Below are positions 12,460 through 24,531 of a stretch of DNA of 64,000 nucleotides, piece after piece. The position numbers and the translations under genes are program-made. Origin of the DNA: Sipunculus nudus (Eukaryota; Annelida; Sipuncula; Golfingiida; Sipunculidae); NCBI GenBank assembly GCA_026874595.1, contig CM049316.1, forward strand, positions 51,651,676-51,715,675. The letters run 5' to 3'. The stretch's first letter is position 1, and each line of letters begins with the position of its first letter. The notes beneath the pieces were generated by a model. That model ran no database searches, was not told where the DNA came from, and worked only from the letters and a program-made list of their open reading frames with translations.

Positions 12460-13455
12460 TTTACGATTTTTTTCTCTATTATTGAGACCTCAAAAGATGC
12501 CGTTATCTGTTAACAGAGCACAAATCGTAACCGCTCGACCAGGAATCTTCTCACTTTACATCAAGAGAGGTCCATGAAAAGTCTTCTTGGAAACATGGAA
12601 TAAGGTCTCTGTTACCGATATTCATCCAGCTATGGGGCTCCGAAGTACCCCCAAGAATAATGAAATATTTTATAAAAAAGCTCAAGTATCTGAACAACTA
12701 ATGCATTGTCCACCATGATTCTTTGCATAAATATTGATCATGGAGTGTTTCATCAGTTTCTGCAGACCAGTGGTGCCGCCTGTTTTTTTTCTATTTTTTC
12801 CCCTCTATTTTTGAGACCGCAAAAGATGCCGTCATCTGTTAAAAGAGCACAAATCGTAACCGCTGGAGCTGGAATCTTCTCACTTTACATCCAGAGAGGA
12901 CCATGAAAAGTCTTCTTGGAAACATGGAATTAGGTCTCTATTACCCATAATCTTCAAGCTATGGGGTTCTGAAGTACCCCCCAGAATAATGAAAAATTTG
13001 ATACAAAAGCTCAAGTATCTGAACAAATAATGCATTGATCAAGATGATTCTTTGCATGAATATTGATCGTGGAATGTTACATCAGTTTTTGCAGACTGGT
13101 GGCACCACCTGTATTTTTCGATTTTTTACGATTTTTTATCTCTATTTTTAGACCTTAAAAGATGCCAATCTGTTAACAGGGCACTAATCTTAATGACTGG
13201 ACTTAGAATCTCCTGTCATAACATGCAGGGAAGCCCATGAAAAGTCTTCTTGGAAACCTGGAATAAGGTCTCTGTTACCCAAAACCTGTGAGCTATGGGG
13301 CTTTAACCCCCCTCCCCCCAGAATAATAGAAAATTTGATACAAAAACTCAAGTATTGTTCACCATGATTTTTTGCATGGATATTGATCATGGAGTGTTTC
13401 ATCAGTTTTTGCAGACTGGTGGCGCCACCTGTATTTTTTTCGATTTTTTACTATT
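12460..13455 (+). repeat. Rep-A1 internal units
   Basis: There are three tandem units of about 330-337 bp (TATTTTTGAGACC-type starts at about 12475, 12804 and 13141), with GGTGGCGCCACC at 13419-13430. It continues the host unit broken at 2989 and is broken again by the Rep-A2 at 13459. Confidence 0.75.
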
Positions 13456-13458
13456 TTT

Positions 13459-15091
13459 TAGCTCAGCTGACTATAAGTTATCTGAGCTATAGTCGTGGTC
13501 CATTGTCCGTCTTCCGTCCATCCTTCCCTCCGTAGATGTTGCACGTTTTGAGAACCTAAGACCTAGGAATCCAAAATTCGGCATGTTAGATGTCCCCAAG
13601 ATCTCCTACCAAGCCAAAAACTGGGTCTTTGCGACTTCGTTCCTTGAGAAATTAAGGAAAAACCTCAATTTTTTATTAAAAATCTATTTTCACACTTCAG
13701 GACCACCTAATATAAAAACCACTCATCTGTTTTTCCTCATATTTGCCATAAATATTCATTTATATAGTTCCTATGTACATGCCAGATATTAAGTCTGCAT
13801 TATATAATTTAAAAAAGTTATGGGCTCAAACATAATGCATTTTGTAAAAAATCAGGAAAGATATTTGATCACTTAACACAAAACATGTTAAAACTAAGGA
13901 CTTTTTTTTCCAGTAAAATAACTTTAATTGATCATATTTAAATTGTATACCCAACATTAGATCAAAATCTTTTAAATTTTTAAAAATATTAGCAAAAATA
14001 AAAAATTGGTACCTTAAATTTTGCCCAACTTTGGCCACGGCATGTTTTTTTCCTGTAAGTACTGTGGATTTAATTTTCACAGCATGTGCACATAAGGATT
14101 TAATCTGTAAAAAGCTGAAATTTGAAAATAAAAGCTGCAAAATTAGGCTAGTTATTGAATTTTGTGGAGGCTCTTGATGTATTCCCTTACATTGTCAAGC
14201 AGTCCACTTTGGTCACTGTAGGTCATTCAGTGCAGCTCTCTATGCTCCCCAGGCTGTTGGCATAATGTTATGCAATCCCATCACTAGGGCAAGCCCTCTC
14301 TCCACTCAGTTGAGCTTGATCAGGCTATCTGCAGTTAATACCATACCACAGGGAGCCTTCCCCCCCCCCCCCCCACCCACTCCATTCTGTTGACAGACCT
14401 GTACTATGAACTAGATGAATCTTAAAATTAACATTTTTTTCAGCACTGAGCAGTTACAATGGAGACCCCTCCCCCCAACCATTCCTTCAATACACAGGAC
14501 TTATAAACAAGATGAATCTTATAAATTTAATGTTATAAATTTAAATTCTTTTTGATGAGACTTGGACAATTTTTATTTTTATAAAGAAAAAATTTCAGGA
14601 ATTTAATCCTAATATTCAAATGTGATAAAATATTAGGATCTGATGTAAATGCTAACTGACAAGATTTAAGAAGATATAAATACTTTGTAGCAATTCATTC
14701 ATATCTCTTAAAGTTGGCGGGGCCTTGGTGTGAATAACAGTGTTAACTTAGTATTAAAATTAGGAATATTGGTCAAACTTTGTGGGGTAAATTTTTAACT
14801 CATATGGCCATATATTTAACTTTTGAAAACTTAATTGCCTTCACAAATTGTTTATGAAATGTTACTTTTATATAACACTTACCGTAGGGCCTATTTGTTC
14901 CCTTGGTGCATCACTGAATGGTTCAGCTCATGTCCATTATTCTATAATTTACAGAGTTTCATTTTAGCAGTTCCATTTTCTGATAGCTGTTCTAATGATA
15001 ATATACATGAAAAACCAAAATAAATAAAAGTTTTTGCAGTTACTAATATTTTCCAAAAATCAGCTGAGTGATGTGACCCATGGGTCCCTTG
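13459..15091 (+). mobile_element. Rep-A2 element, complete copy
   Basis: The 5' foldback is near 13459-13489 (GCTCAGCTGACTATAAG). It continues through CTTCCGTCCATC, GACCTAGGAATCCAAAATTC, GTTATGGGCTCAAACATAATG and a C tract at 14359-14374. The 3' end is CAGCTGAGTGATGTGACCC, TGGGTCCCTTG at 15061-15091. It is nested in a T-rich spot of a Rep-A1 unit, which resumes at 15092 (TTTTATCTATTTTTGAGACC). No protein coding is recognised. Confidence 0.7.
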
Positions 15092-15837
15092 TTTTATCTA
15101 TTTTTGAGACCTTCAAAGATGCGGTCATCTGTTAACAGGGCACAAATTGTAATGACTAGACCTAGAATCTTCTTTCTTGACATGTTGGGAGGCCCATGAA
15201 AAGTCTCCTTAGAAACCTGAATTTAGGTCTCTGTCACCTGGATTTTCCGAGCTATGGGACTCAGAAGTACCCCCCAGAATAGTAAAAAATTTCATACAAA
15301 AACTTCAATATCTCATTAACTATTTGACTGATGGTCATGATTTTTGGCATACATATTGATCATGAGATGTTCCATGTAGAATCTTCAAACTTGACATTCA
15401 GGGAGATCTGTGAAAAGTCTCCTAGGAAACATGAATTAAGGTCTCTGTTACCCATATTTTCTGAGCTTTGGGGCTTATAAGCACCCCTCAGAATAATTAA
15501 AAATTTGATTCCAAAGTAGAGTACAAATCATAACCATGTAGCAAAGATTTCCTCAAAAGTTCTCCCCAGAAACCTGAAATTGGGTCACAGTGACCTATAT
15601 TCTCAGAGTTTTGAGGTATGTTTGAGCACCCCAGAAATAATGCAGAATACACACAAATTGCCAGATTCCTCATGAAAGGCTGGTTGGATTGTCATCAAAT
15701 TTGTTGTACTCATGGGTGTTGATGAACTTAAGCTAATATGCATGAACAATGATGTCACCTATCTTAATTAGTTGTCTGTGCAAGAAAATATTATAAACAT
15801 GTCAGTCGGCTGAGCGTCAAGACCCACGGGTCATTTG
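15092..15837 (+). repeat. Rep-A1 resumed, with 3' end
   Basis: Internal units continue to a Rep-A 3' terminus at 15804-15837 (GGCTGAGCGTCAAGACCCAC, GGGTCATTTG). With removal of the nested pieces, 190-15837 reads as one Rep-A1 copy from foldback to terminus. Confidence 0.6.
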
Positions 15838-15850
15838 TTTATACATTTAT

Positions 15851-18317
15851 AGCGAACCTGTGAGCTTATGCGATGGCGCAGCGTCGTCCGTCCGTCGTCC
15901 GCAGTCAGCCGTCCGCCGTCCAGGGCTGGCTTTCCGCCGTCCATGGCTGTAAGTCAGAAACTGTCGGAGCTAGCAGCTCCAAATTACATGTAAGAATTTG
16001 TCACATGTGAAACTTGGTGCCCTGGAGCTTATTATTGGGTATCTGCATTAATTTAGATTTTATAGAGAAAAAGCTTAAAAACCTTTAAAAATCTTCTTCT
16101 CTGAAACTGTCCAGCCAAATTGTCCAATATTTCACAGAAATGATCCCTAGAACAATCTCTCTCAAGTTTGTTTGAATGGTTCCAGTTCTGAGATTTTTGG
16201 CGGAGTTACAGGAGGTTGAACTTAGTCATCTGTCCAAAAAAGGACACTAAAATTAAAATCTCAGAAACGGCTTGAGCTATAATGACCAAATTTTATACCA
16301 ATGTTTGTCACATATGTCATATCTGATTTTGAGGTATTGGTGGCGCCACCTACATTGATGTGTTTTTTACAAGTGAAAATGTAATTTTAAACTCTTCTAG
16401 CTTATACACTGATTTATGATGAAACTGTTCAGCTGATTGGTTTAAACTTTACAAGAATTATTCTATGGTAGGGTTCTGCCAGTTTTATAAGAATAGATTG
16501 GGTAAATACAGTTTTAAAAAAGCATTGTAGCCAATTGAAAAAGGCTTTCTGTATTTGAAAACAGATTTGACTTCATGCAGCCAAGTCAAGAGGTCACTCA
16601 GTACAAACAGGTGGGGGTCCAGACATCACCATGGCAACTGACCTGGCTCTGGGGGGTGTCTAGACAATGTGTCTAGACGTCTAGACACAGGGTCTAGACG
16701 TCTTGACACAATGTTTAGATGCAGAATTCCCAGAATATTGGAACTATATCTTTCAACTGTTTGAAAAAACTTGGTTTGCATTTTAAGCGAATCAGGTTTA
16801 TCATCAGGTCACATGTGAACTGCAGCGCCTTCATTTTTGGTTGACCTCTGACCTTTCCTTGCTGCCCAGGTTCCATTTGTGCGTCTGTTTACACACATAA
16901 ACCCACATATCTCAGGAACCGTTTGACCGATCAGGCTAAAAATTTTGCACTAATGTAGCCCTTTGATAGGTTTATAACATACACTAAAACTGGTGGCGCC
17001 ACCTGCAACCATTTTTGCACAGCTTCTATCTGTTCATCTGCCTTGGGTTAAAATCACTCATATCTCAGCAGTGGTTTGACTTATTTACCTGAAATTTTGC
17101 AGGTTTATACATCCTGGACAGCTTTCTTGATTTTATGACAGGTTGTGCCACCTACATTCACATTTACTCTTTAGACATCCAAGCTAATATCTCAGGAACC
17201 GTTTGACTGATTGGGCAAAAAGTTTGCATGTTTATAGATCTCACATAGCTCTTCATCATAGGCAAAACTGATGGCGCCATCTGCAACCACTTATGCACAG
17301 CATCCATCTGTTCATCTGCCTTGGGATCAAATCACTCATATCTCAGCAATGGTTTGACTTATCCACCTGAAATTTTGCAGTTTTATACATCCTGGACAGG
17401 TTTCTCGATTTTATGACAGGTGTCGCCACCTACATTCACATTTACTCTGCAGACATCCAAGCTCATATCTCGGGAACCGTTTGATCGATTAGGCCAAAAT
17501 TTTGCATGTGTATAGATCTCACATAGCTCTTCATCATAGGCAAAACTGGTGGTGCCACCTGCAACCATTTATGCACAGCGTCCATCTGTTCATCTGCCTT
17601 AGGTTAAAATCACTCATATCTCAGCAGTGGTTTGACTTTTCCACTTGAAACTTTGCAGGTATTTTACATCCTTGACAGCTTTCTCGATTTTATGACAGGT
17701 GGCGCCACCTACATTCACATTTACTCTGCAGACATCCAAGCTCATATCTCGGGAACCGTTTGACAGATTGGGCCAAAATTTTGCATGTACATGGACCTTA
17801 CATAGCTCTTCATCATAGGCCAAACTGGTGGTGCCACCTGCAACCATTTATGCACAGCATCCATCTGTTCATCTGCCTTTGGATAATATCACTCATATCT
17901 CAGCAGTGGTTTGACTTATCCACCTGAAATTTTGCAGGTTTATACATCCTGGACAATTTTCTCGATTTTATGACAGGTGGCACCACCTACATTCACGTTT
18001 AAGCTGCAGACATCCATGCTAATATGCAACACACCATGCTCTATTCCCCTTGCAACTTAATCCATGCCTCACTTCACCCGTCCCACTCTGATTTCTGTGG
18101 ATACACATAGTGGCTTGTCGACTACCCATATTCTGGTTTTAAAATGTCCTAGTCTGAAACTTGCAGGTCAGAAACGTCCATTTTGCTGAAATCATAATGA
18201 CTAAGGTAGATATGCAGGACTAAGGAGGATCAATATTAAATTAATTTTAAAAATAAACCTTCATTCATACTCCTAAACTTTGCACAGGTTCGCATTAGGC
18301 CTGTAGGCCTTCTTATG
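15851..18317 (+). mobile_element. Rep-C element, complete copy
   Basis: The 5' arm is GCGAACCTGTG at 15852-15862, followed by GTCGTCCGTCCGTCGTCCG. The perfect inverted copy CACAGGTTCGC is at 18283-18293, then a hairpin AGGCCT-GT-AGGCCT at 18297-18310. The interior holds a 20-bp perfect palindrome at 16669-16688 and about 3.3 tandem 279-bp units (same phase points at 17052, 17331, 17609 and 17888) that belong to Rep-F, ending with the Rep-F 3' hairpin region near 18108-18140. GGTGGCGCCACC occurs at 16339, 16992 and 17698. The element looks composite (Rep-C ends around a Rep-F body). No protein is seen. Confidence 0.75.
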
Positions 18318-18823
18318 TCTTTTTTAGAACTTCAAATGAAGCAGCTGTCCATTAACAGGGCACAAATCATGAGTGTTGGACCTAGAATCTTCTAACTTGA
18401 AATCCTTGGAGTTCCATGAAAAATATACTTGGAAACTTGAAACTAGGTCATGGTTAACTATATTTTGCAAATAAGGGGAGAAAACATGATTTTTAAGCAC
18501 CAAGATAGTCAGATGGGGCACAAATTTTATCCATTTGGCCTAAAATCCTCATACATGACTTTCAGGGAGGTCCCTAAAAATCTCCTTGGAAACCTGAAAT
18601 GTCACTCTGACCCATTTTCTGCAAGCTGTGTAAAAAAATTGATTTTTACACTTAATTAGTCTGGTAGGCACAAATGGTAGCAGCTGCATGTAGAATAAGG
18701 TTATTGTAACCTACATCTAAGGGCTGTTGGCAAAATGCAAGATTTTGAGCACTCTGGGAGTCTTTTGCCCATTTTTCAAGGCTCCTTGAATTCAGCTGAG
18801 CGTCATGGCCCATGGGCCACTTG
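18318..18823 (+). repeat. Rep-A1 3' fragment
   Basis: About 1.5 internal units (GCACAAATCATGAGTGTTGG, TCCTTGGAAACCTGAAATG) lead to a 3' terminus CAGCTGAGCGTCATGGCC, CATGGGCCACTTG at 18793-18823. Confidence 0.65.
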
Positions 18824-18977
18824 TTCTTAGAAGTACTGTTGAATTAAATTTCATATCCTGTAGGATGTATATGCAAGGGTGTTGTAATGATGTCACCAGT
18901 ATTTGTGAGGATATAACTCAATAGGTAGCAATGTTTATATGGTCATATTTTTATCTCTGTGTATGTTTATGTTTCAG

Positions 18978-19151
18978 AATGTTGCAGTAAGTGCAGGACT
19001 CCAGAGAGGTGACCTTGAGAAAATTGAGGCCATATGCAAAGCAGTGCCTGACATCCAGTTCATATGTTTAGATGTTGCCAATGGCTACTCAGAACATTTT
19101 GTGGAATTTGTGAAAGATGTTAGGGCTCATTTTCCAGAACACACAATTATG
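18978..19151 (+). CDS. GMPR: GMP reductase, internal exon (about residues 98-155)
   Basis: GMP reductase converts GMP to IMP and ammonia with NADPH, in the cytosol, as part of purine interconversion. This exon is 174 nt (58 codons, phase 0 at both ends). It follows a TTTCAG acceptor at 18972-18977 and ends with ATG before a GTGAGA donor at 19152. The translation starts NVAVSAG and contains LDVANGYSEHFVEFVKDV and FPEHTIM, a signature of animal GMP reductases in the TIM-barrel core. The segment after NVAVSAG (LQRGDLEKIEAICKAVP) is less conserved, as expected for a surface helix. The open frame extends upstream to 18939 and downstream to 19178, but those parts do not match the family and lie beyond good splice sites. 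The next exon begins AGNVVTG, exactly the residues expected after HTIM. Seen: splice sites, frame and motifs. Known: family function. Residue numbering is by recall of the human enzyme. Confidence 0.96.
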
Positions 19152-19329
19152 GTGAGAGGACACTTTATTGATGCATAGCATTGTTTGTGTCAAAGTGTTA
19201 TTGTCAGTATACGAGATTGTAAACACTAGGTGCATAGTAATTAACTGTCTACTGAAATGTGAAGTGTTATGCTTTCGTTATGAAGCAGTATTCAGGGGTC
19301 CAACACTTGACATGTTGAGTAATTACTGA
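19152..19329 (+). other. GMPR intron start, unassigned
   Basis: This is the intron after the first exon. I see nothing beyond the donor GTGAGA at 19152. Confidence 0.4.
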
Positions 19330-19600
19330 GCCCAGAAAATTCTAACTAGACATTGTGCGGGGTCATATTGAAAACTCCTTGGAAACCTCAAATTTGGTCA
19401 CATCCCCTATATTCTGCAAGCTAATAGGGAAAACATGATTTTTACCTCAGCTGACTATAAGTCATCAAAGCTATCGCATTTGGTCCTTTGTATGTTGTCC
19501 ACCTGGATGACTGTCTGGCCATCTGTTACCAAGGCATGTTTTGAAACCGTTTGATCTCAAATCCAAAATTCTACATACAGTTAACGTTTCCCCCACGTAT
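19330..19600 (+). repeat. Degenerate Rep-A fragments
   Basis: A piece of internal unit (TTGGAAACCTCAAATTTGGTC) is followed by a decayed 5' foldback at 19445-19475 (CTCAGCTGACTATAAGTCAT). Confidence 0.55.
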
Positions 19601-20394
19601 AATCTGCTGCCATGGATAATCCACACCCCCCTTTAGAGCCTCATTTTTTAGGAAAACAAATGTGTACGCACCCTGTTCCTGAACAAAATCCTGGATGACG
19701 TATATTGTATTTCCTGTAGTCATTGGAAAATTTACCAGTTCAATGGTGGTGAACTTTTGAGAATCAAGGTTTTAACAAATTTTAATAGAACATTACATTT
19801 GAAATCATATCAAAGTCTGTTTTAGCTGTCAGGTGTTATGAAAAATGCTTAATCAGGTCTTAACAGAATTGTTTGATGTAAGATATAACTAAGGAGTAGC
19901 ACCTGACAGCTGTGATGGTGGTGAGCATCACCTGCATACTTGTGTGGCATCCATGAATATCCAGGGCCCTTTAGGCAGAGGGCACATGTAGGGGTTGGAG
20001 CCAGGCATGGCCCTATTAACATAACAGATCATTCTGACCTGACTCTTGTCAACAGTAGGCTAATTAAAGCTTAGGAAGCAATCACATTCGGACCAGTTTT
20101 CCTCCCTTGAAGCTAAGGAAGCAATCACATTCGGACCAGATTTCTTCACTTGGATCAAGTAGTTTTGAAAGTAATTAGTGTTTCATGGGTCATTTCCCTG
20201 CAAAAGAATTCCCATGGGCCTTTTGGGTCCCCAATGCTGTTTATTTAGAGAACACAAAGGGAGCTTGACTTTGGCATGGTAATAATTACATAAGTTAACA
20301 GACCTATCTGATCATGACCCTGTCAACAGTAGGCTAATTAAAACTAAGGAAGCAATCACATTTGGACCAGTTTTCCTCACTTGGGTCAAGTTTT
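19601..20394 (+). repeat. Intron with a local duplication
   Basis: CAACAGTAGGCTAATTAAA plus AAGGAAGCAATCACATT(C/T)GGACCAG occurs at 20053-20140 (with the GGAAGCAATCACATTCGG part doubled) and again at 20327-20375. The two blocks are about 274 bp apart. The rest is unassigned. Confidence 0.55.
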
Positions 20395-20741
20395 TAGCTC
20401 ATCTGACTGAAAGTCATCTGTGCTATAGCGATCACTCTTTGCCCGGTGTCTGTCTGTCTGTCCGTCCATTAACAGGACACAAATCATATCCACTGGACCT
20501 AGAATCTTCTAACTTGATATCCAAGGAGATCCATGAAAAATCTCCTTGAAAACCTCAGTTACCCATATCTTCCGTGATATGAGACTCTAAAGTTCCTCTC
20601 AGAATTATTTAAAATTTGATACAATAGCTCCAACATCTGAAGAACTGATCCATTGATCACCCTGATTCTTTGCATTCATATTAATCATGGTCCTGTAGAC
20701 TGGTGGTGCTACCTGTGTTTTTCAATTTTTTTTGCATTTTT
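20395..20741 (+). repeat. Rep-A1 5' fragment
   Basis: A foldback variant at 20395-20426 (AGCTCATCTGACTGAAAGTC) is followed by GTCTGTCTGTCCGTCC and one internal unit ending in GGTGGTGCTACC. Confidence 0.65.
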
Positions 20742-20890
20742 AGCAAACCAGAGAGCTTGTGTGATGGTGCGGCGTCATCCATCGTCTGTACATTAACCCA
20801 TATTATCTCCAAAAAGGGCAGGAGCTAGCATCACCAAACTTTATGCAAAATATCATTCATCTAAAAAAACTCTTTCAGATTTTGTTTATT
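20742..20890 (+). repeat. Rep-C 5' fragment
   Basis: AGCAAACCAGAGAGCTTGTG, GATGGTGCGGCGTC and CATTAACCCATATTATCTCC match the start of the Rep-C copy at 61493. It is cut off at a decayed Rep-A foldback at 20893. Confidence 0.6.
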
Positions 20891-20892
20891 TT

Positions 20893-21838
20893 AAGCTCAG
20901 CTGACTGAAAGTCATCTTATCTGTTTTTCTTTAAGGGGCCCAATCACCTATCTGACCTCTACAAACTTAAGATGATCCCCAGGAAGCTTTTATAAAGATA
21001 GGCCAGAAAACGTTGATATCATTGCACACAGGCTGCATGTTTTGTTTATATCAACGTGTTTATAATATGTGGGGGCCCGCAAAAATAATCAAAACAAATT
21101 CAACTAGGGCATCTGGCAGCAAGTCAGATAAACCACAGCTTTGCAAATGGTGTTTTGCAACAAGTGACCTTTCTACTTCCGCATATATGTAACCTACCAC
21201 CTAAGATTACATGTATTTCCCGTTTGTCAACATTGCTGTGTTTACAAACATGTGGTTGATAAACAAGTACATACATCCTTCACGGAGACCTTATAAGAAC
21301 TTTTCATAACAAGAATTACCCTAAGATCATTTATATATACACAGAGGAAGCCGTAAAATCAGATAAATTGTTTTTCAAAGTTAGGAGAATGGGCATCTTT
21401 AATATTTATCAGAAGTATTCTCAGATACATTTCCTATATACATGCCAGAAATTAAGCCTTTATAGTGTAATTTCTTTAAGTTATGGGCCCGAACATAATG
21501 GACTTTGTAAAAATCAGGAAAAATATTTACTCACTTAACTCACTTTTGATGCTTGAGAATTTTTTTTCAAGTATATAACTTTGATAAATTAAGATTCAAT
21601 TGTATACCCAATATTAGATCTGAATTTTGTAAATTTTGTAAAGTTATTAGTATAAAAATAAAATCAGTACCTTAAATTTTGCCCAACTTTGACCATGGCA
21701 TGTTTTTTTCCTGTGAGTCCTGTTAATTTAATTTTCACAGCATGTAAACATAATTATTTAATTTGTTTGACTGAAATTTGAAAATAAAAGGTTAAAAATA
21801 ATTAAATTATGAGATTTATGATGATGTCTGTCCTTTTT
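20893..21838 (+). other. Mixed intron: Rep-A foldback relic, unique part, Rep-A2 piece
   Basis: 20893-20935 is a Rep-A start relic. 20936-21420 is unassigned and non-coding. 21420-21830 is Rep-A2 interior (ATGCCAGAAATTAAGCC, GTTATGGGCCCGAACATAAT). Confidence 0.5.
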
Positions 21839-23605
21839 AGCTCAGCTGACTAAATCATCTGAGCTATAGTGATCACCCTTTGTCCGTCGTCCGTCTAGCC
21901 ATCTGTCTGTTAACAGGGCACAAATCGTAACCGCTGGACCTGGAATCTTCTAACTTTACATCCAGGGAGGTCCATGAAAAATCTCCTGTAAACCTGTAAA
22001 CCTGGAATTACGTCTCTGTTACCCATATTCTTTGAGCTATGGGGCTCCAAAGTACCCCTCAGAATAATGGAAAAATTTATACAAAAGCTCCATTATCTGA
22101 ACAACGAATGCATTAACACCATGATTCTTTGCATGCATATTGATCATGGAGTCTTTCATTAGATCCTGCAGACTGGTGGCGCCACCTGGATTTTTTTCAA
22201 AGTTTAACCCTTTTTTTCTCTATTATTTATACCTTAAAAAATGCGCTCATCTGTTAACAGGGCACAAATCGTAACAACTGGACCTAGAATCTTCTCTCTT
22301 GACATGCAGAGAGACCCATGAAAAGTCTCCTTGGAAACCTGAAGTTAGGTCTCTGTTACCCATAAACTCTGAACAATTGGGCTCTGAAGTACCCTCAAGA
22401 ATAATGGAAAATTTGAAACAAAAGCTCAAGTATCTGAACAACTATTGCACTGATCACCATGATTCTTTGCATGGATATCGATCTTGGAATGTAACATCAG
22501 TTTCTGCAGTCTGGTGGCGCCACCTTTATTTTTCTGATTTTTACGAATTTTTTATTCTATTTTTGAGACCTCTTAAGATGCGTTCATCTGTTAACAGGGC
22601 ACAAATCCTAACCACTGGACCTGGAATCTTCTAACTTGACATCCAGGGAGATCCATGAAAAGTCTCATGTGAAACCTGAACTATTGGGCTCTGAAGTACC
22701 CACATTCTCCAAGCTATGGGGCTCAGATACACCCCCCGAATAATTAAAAATATGATATAAAGTGCCATTATCTGAATAACGAATGAATTTATCACCATGA
22801 TTTTTTGCATGCATATTGATCATGGAGCTTTTCATTAGATCCTGCAGACTGGTGGTGCCACCTGGATTTTTTAAAAGTCTAACCCTTTTTTTAATATTTT
22901 TTAGACCTTAACGGATGTGGTTGTCCGTTAACAAGGCACAAATTGTAACCATTGGTCCTAGAACCTTCTAACTTGACATTCAGGGAGGTCTTTGAAAAAT
23001 ATCCTTGGAAACTTGAAATTAGGTCTCTGTTACCCATATTCTCTGAGCTATGGGGCTTATAAGCACCCCCCAGCATAATTAAAAATTTGATACCACAAGG
23101 GCACAAATCATAACCATTGGACCTGAAATTTTCTAACTTAAAATCCACGGAGGTCCATGAAAAGTGTCCTAGGAAACCTGAAATTAGGTCTCTGTTACCC
23201 ATATTTTCTGAGCTATGGGGCTTATAAGCACCACTCAGATTAACTGAAAATTTAAAAACTAAGTAGGGCACAAATCATAACCATTGGGCCCAGAATCTTC
23301 TAACTTGATGTCCTGAGAGTTCCTCAAAAGTTCTCCCCAAAATTCAGTCATTGTGACCTATATTCTCAGGGTTTTTGGGTATGTTTGAGCACCCCAGAAA
23401 TAATGCAAAATACACACAAATTGCCAGATTCCTCAAGAAAGGCTAGTTGGATTGTCATCAAATTTGTTGTGCTTATGGATCTTGATGAACTTAAGCTAAT
23501 ATTCATGAACAATGATGCCACCTACTTTATCATAATTAGTTGCCTGTGCAAGGACATATTGTCAACTTGTCAGTGGGCTGAACATCATGACCCATAGGTC
23601 ACTTG
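21839..23605 (+). mobile_element. Rep-A1 element, complete copy (about 1.77 kb)
   Basis: The 5' foldback AGCTCAGCTGACTAAATCATCTGAGCT at 21839 is followed by GTCCGTCGTCCG. Internal units of about 330 bp carry GGTGGCGCCACC at 22175 and 22513, then shorter units. The 3' end at 23570-23605 is GGGCTGAACATCATGACC and GTCACTTG. It is a useful reference for A1 because it is not interrupted by other families. Confidence 0.72.
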
Positions 23606-24531
23606 TTTAGATATTAAGTAGTTATAAATGAACTATTTCCTCCTGTAAGCATTGTTGAATGAAGTGAAATTCCTATGTATATACACTGTAATAATACTGA
23701 GATGTTGTAACTCCATTCATTCCATGCCCCCCCCCCCCCCCACCACCCCCACCACCAACACCAAGTCCTTGCATTTTATAAAATAAAAAAAAAAACATTT
23801 AATATTATATATTATAAAAATATAAATCCAACTGAGCAAATGTGTGAACTACTGAACTGTCAATAATTTATCATAAAACCAACCAATGATCATGGTAATA
23901 ATATACATCTTATGTTAACAAACTGCTCACATGCTTCAATTTTAACATTAGAGAATGCATGGTTTGGTCACAAAATATTATTTCCAACAATTTCTTACTC
24001 ATCAATACAAACCAATCATATCATCATTTGTTGAATTAGCCTGATGGACCCTTATGCACAGGAACATTATATAATTAAATGTCTTCTTCTTAAGAGTTTT
24101 ATGCTGGCTTGTGTTTTAACTTTCAGACAAATGTCCAATGTGCTCTTAAATTATCTCATAAATATCTGTATGTAGTTGCATGGCTTTTAACAATAAATTA
24201 TTCACACAATCTGTATATTTAAGATCTGCATTAGACAAAAGGTGTCTTGTCAATTGGCTTACAAAATATGCTATAATTCTCTTAGAATGTAAGACAGTAA
24301 TAATATTAATGATGTAGGAATTCTAATATTAGCAGTTGTCTGTCTGCAGGTGAATCATATAAGATATCATTTGTCAATATAAGATGTATACTTACTTATA
24401 TATGTATGAAAATCTGTAGATTTGAGGTTACCTGGTCACAGGTCAAGGTCACTGGACCCACATTCTTTTTAAAGATTGTTACAATAATCTAAATGCTGCA
24501 AGTTCAAGGATAATAAGTTCTTAGATTTTTT
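23606..24531 (+). other. Rep-A2-like interior, then unassigned intron
   Basis: 23606-24030 parallels 7640-7840 plus 10430-10660 (GTTGTAACTCC, C tract 23727-23741, CCAAGTCCTTGCAT, GAGAATGCATGGTTTGGTC), i.e. an A2-type block without the TA transposon. 24031-24531 has no recognised content. Confidence 0.5.

Noticed and set aside
1-18977. Search for the first GMPR exons
   Set aside because: No N-terminal family motif was seen among the nested repeats; they probably lie upstream of the window.
18939-19178. A small free-standing gene starting at 18939
   Set aside because: The frame is a GMPR exon with intron read-through at both ends; splice sites and the next exons fit the family.
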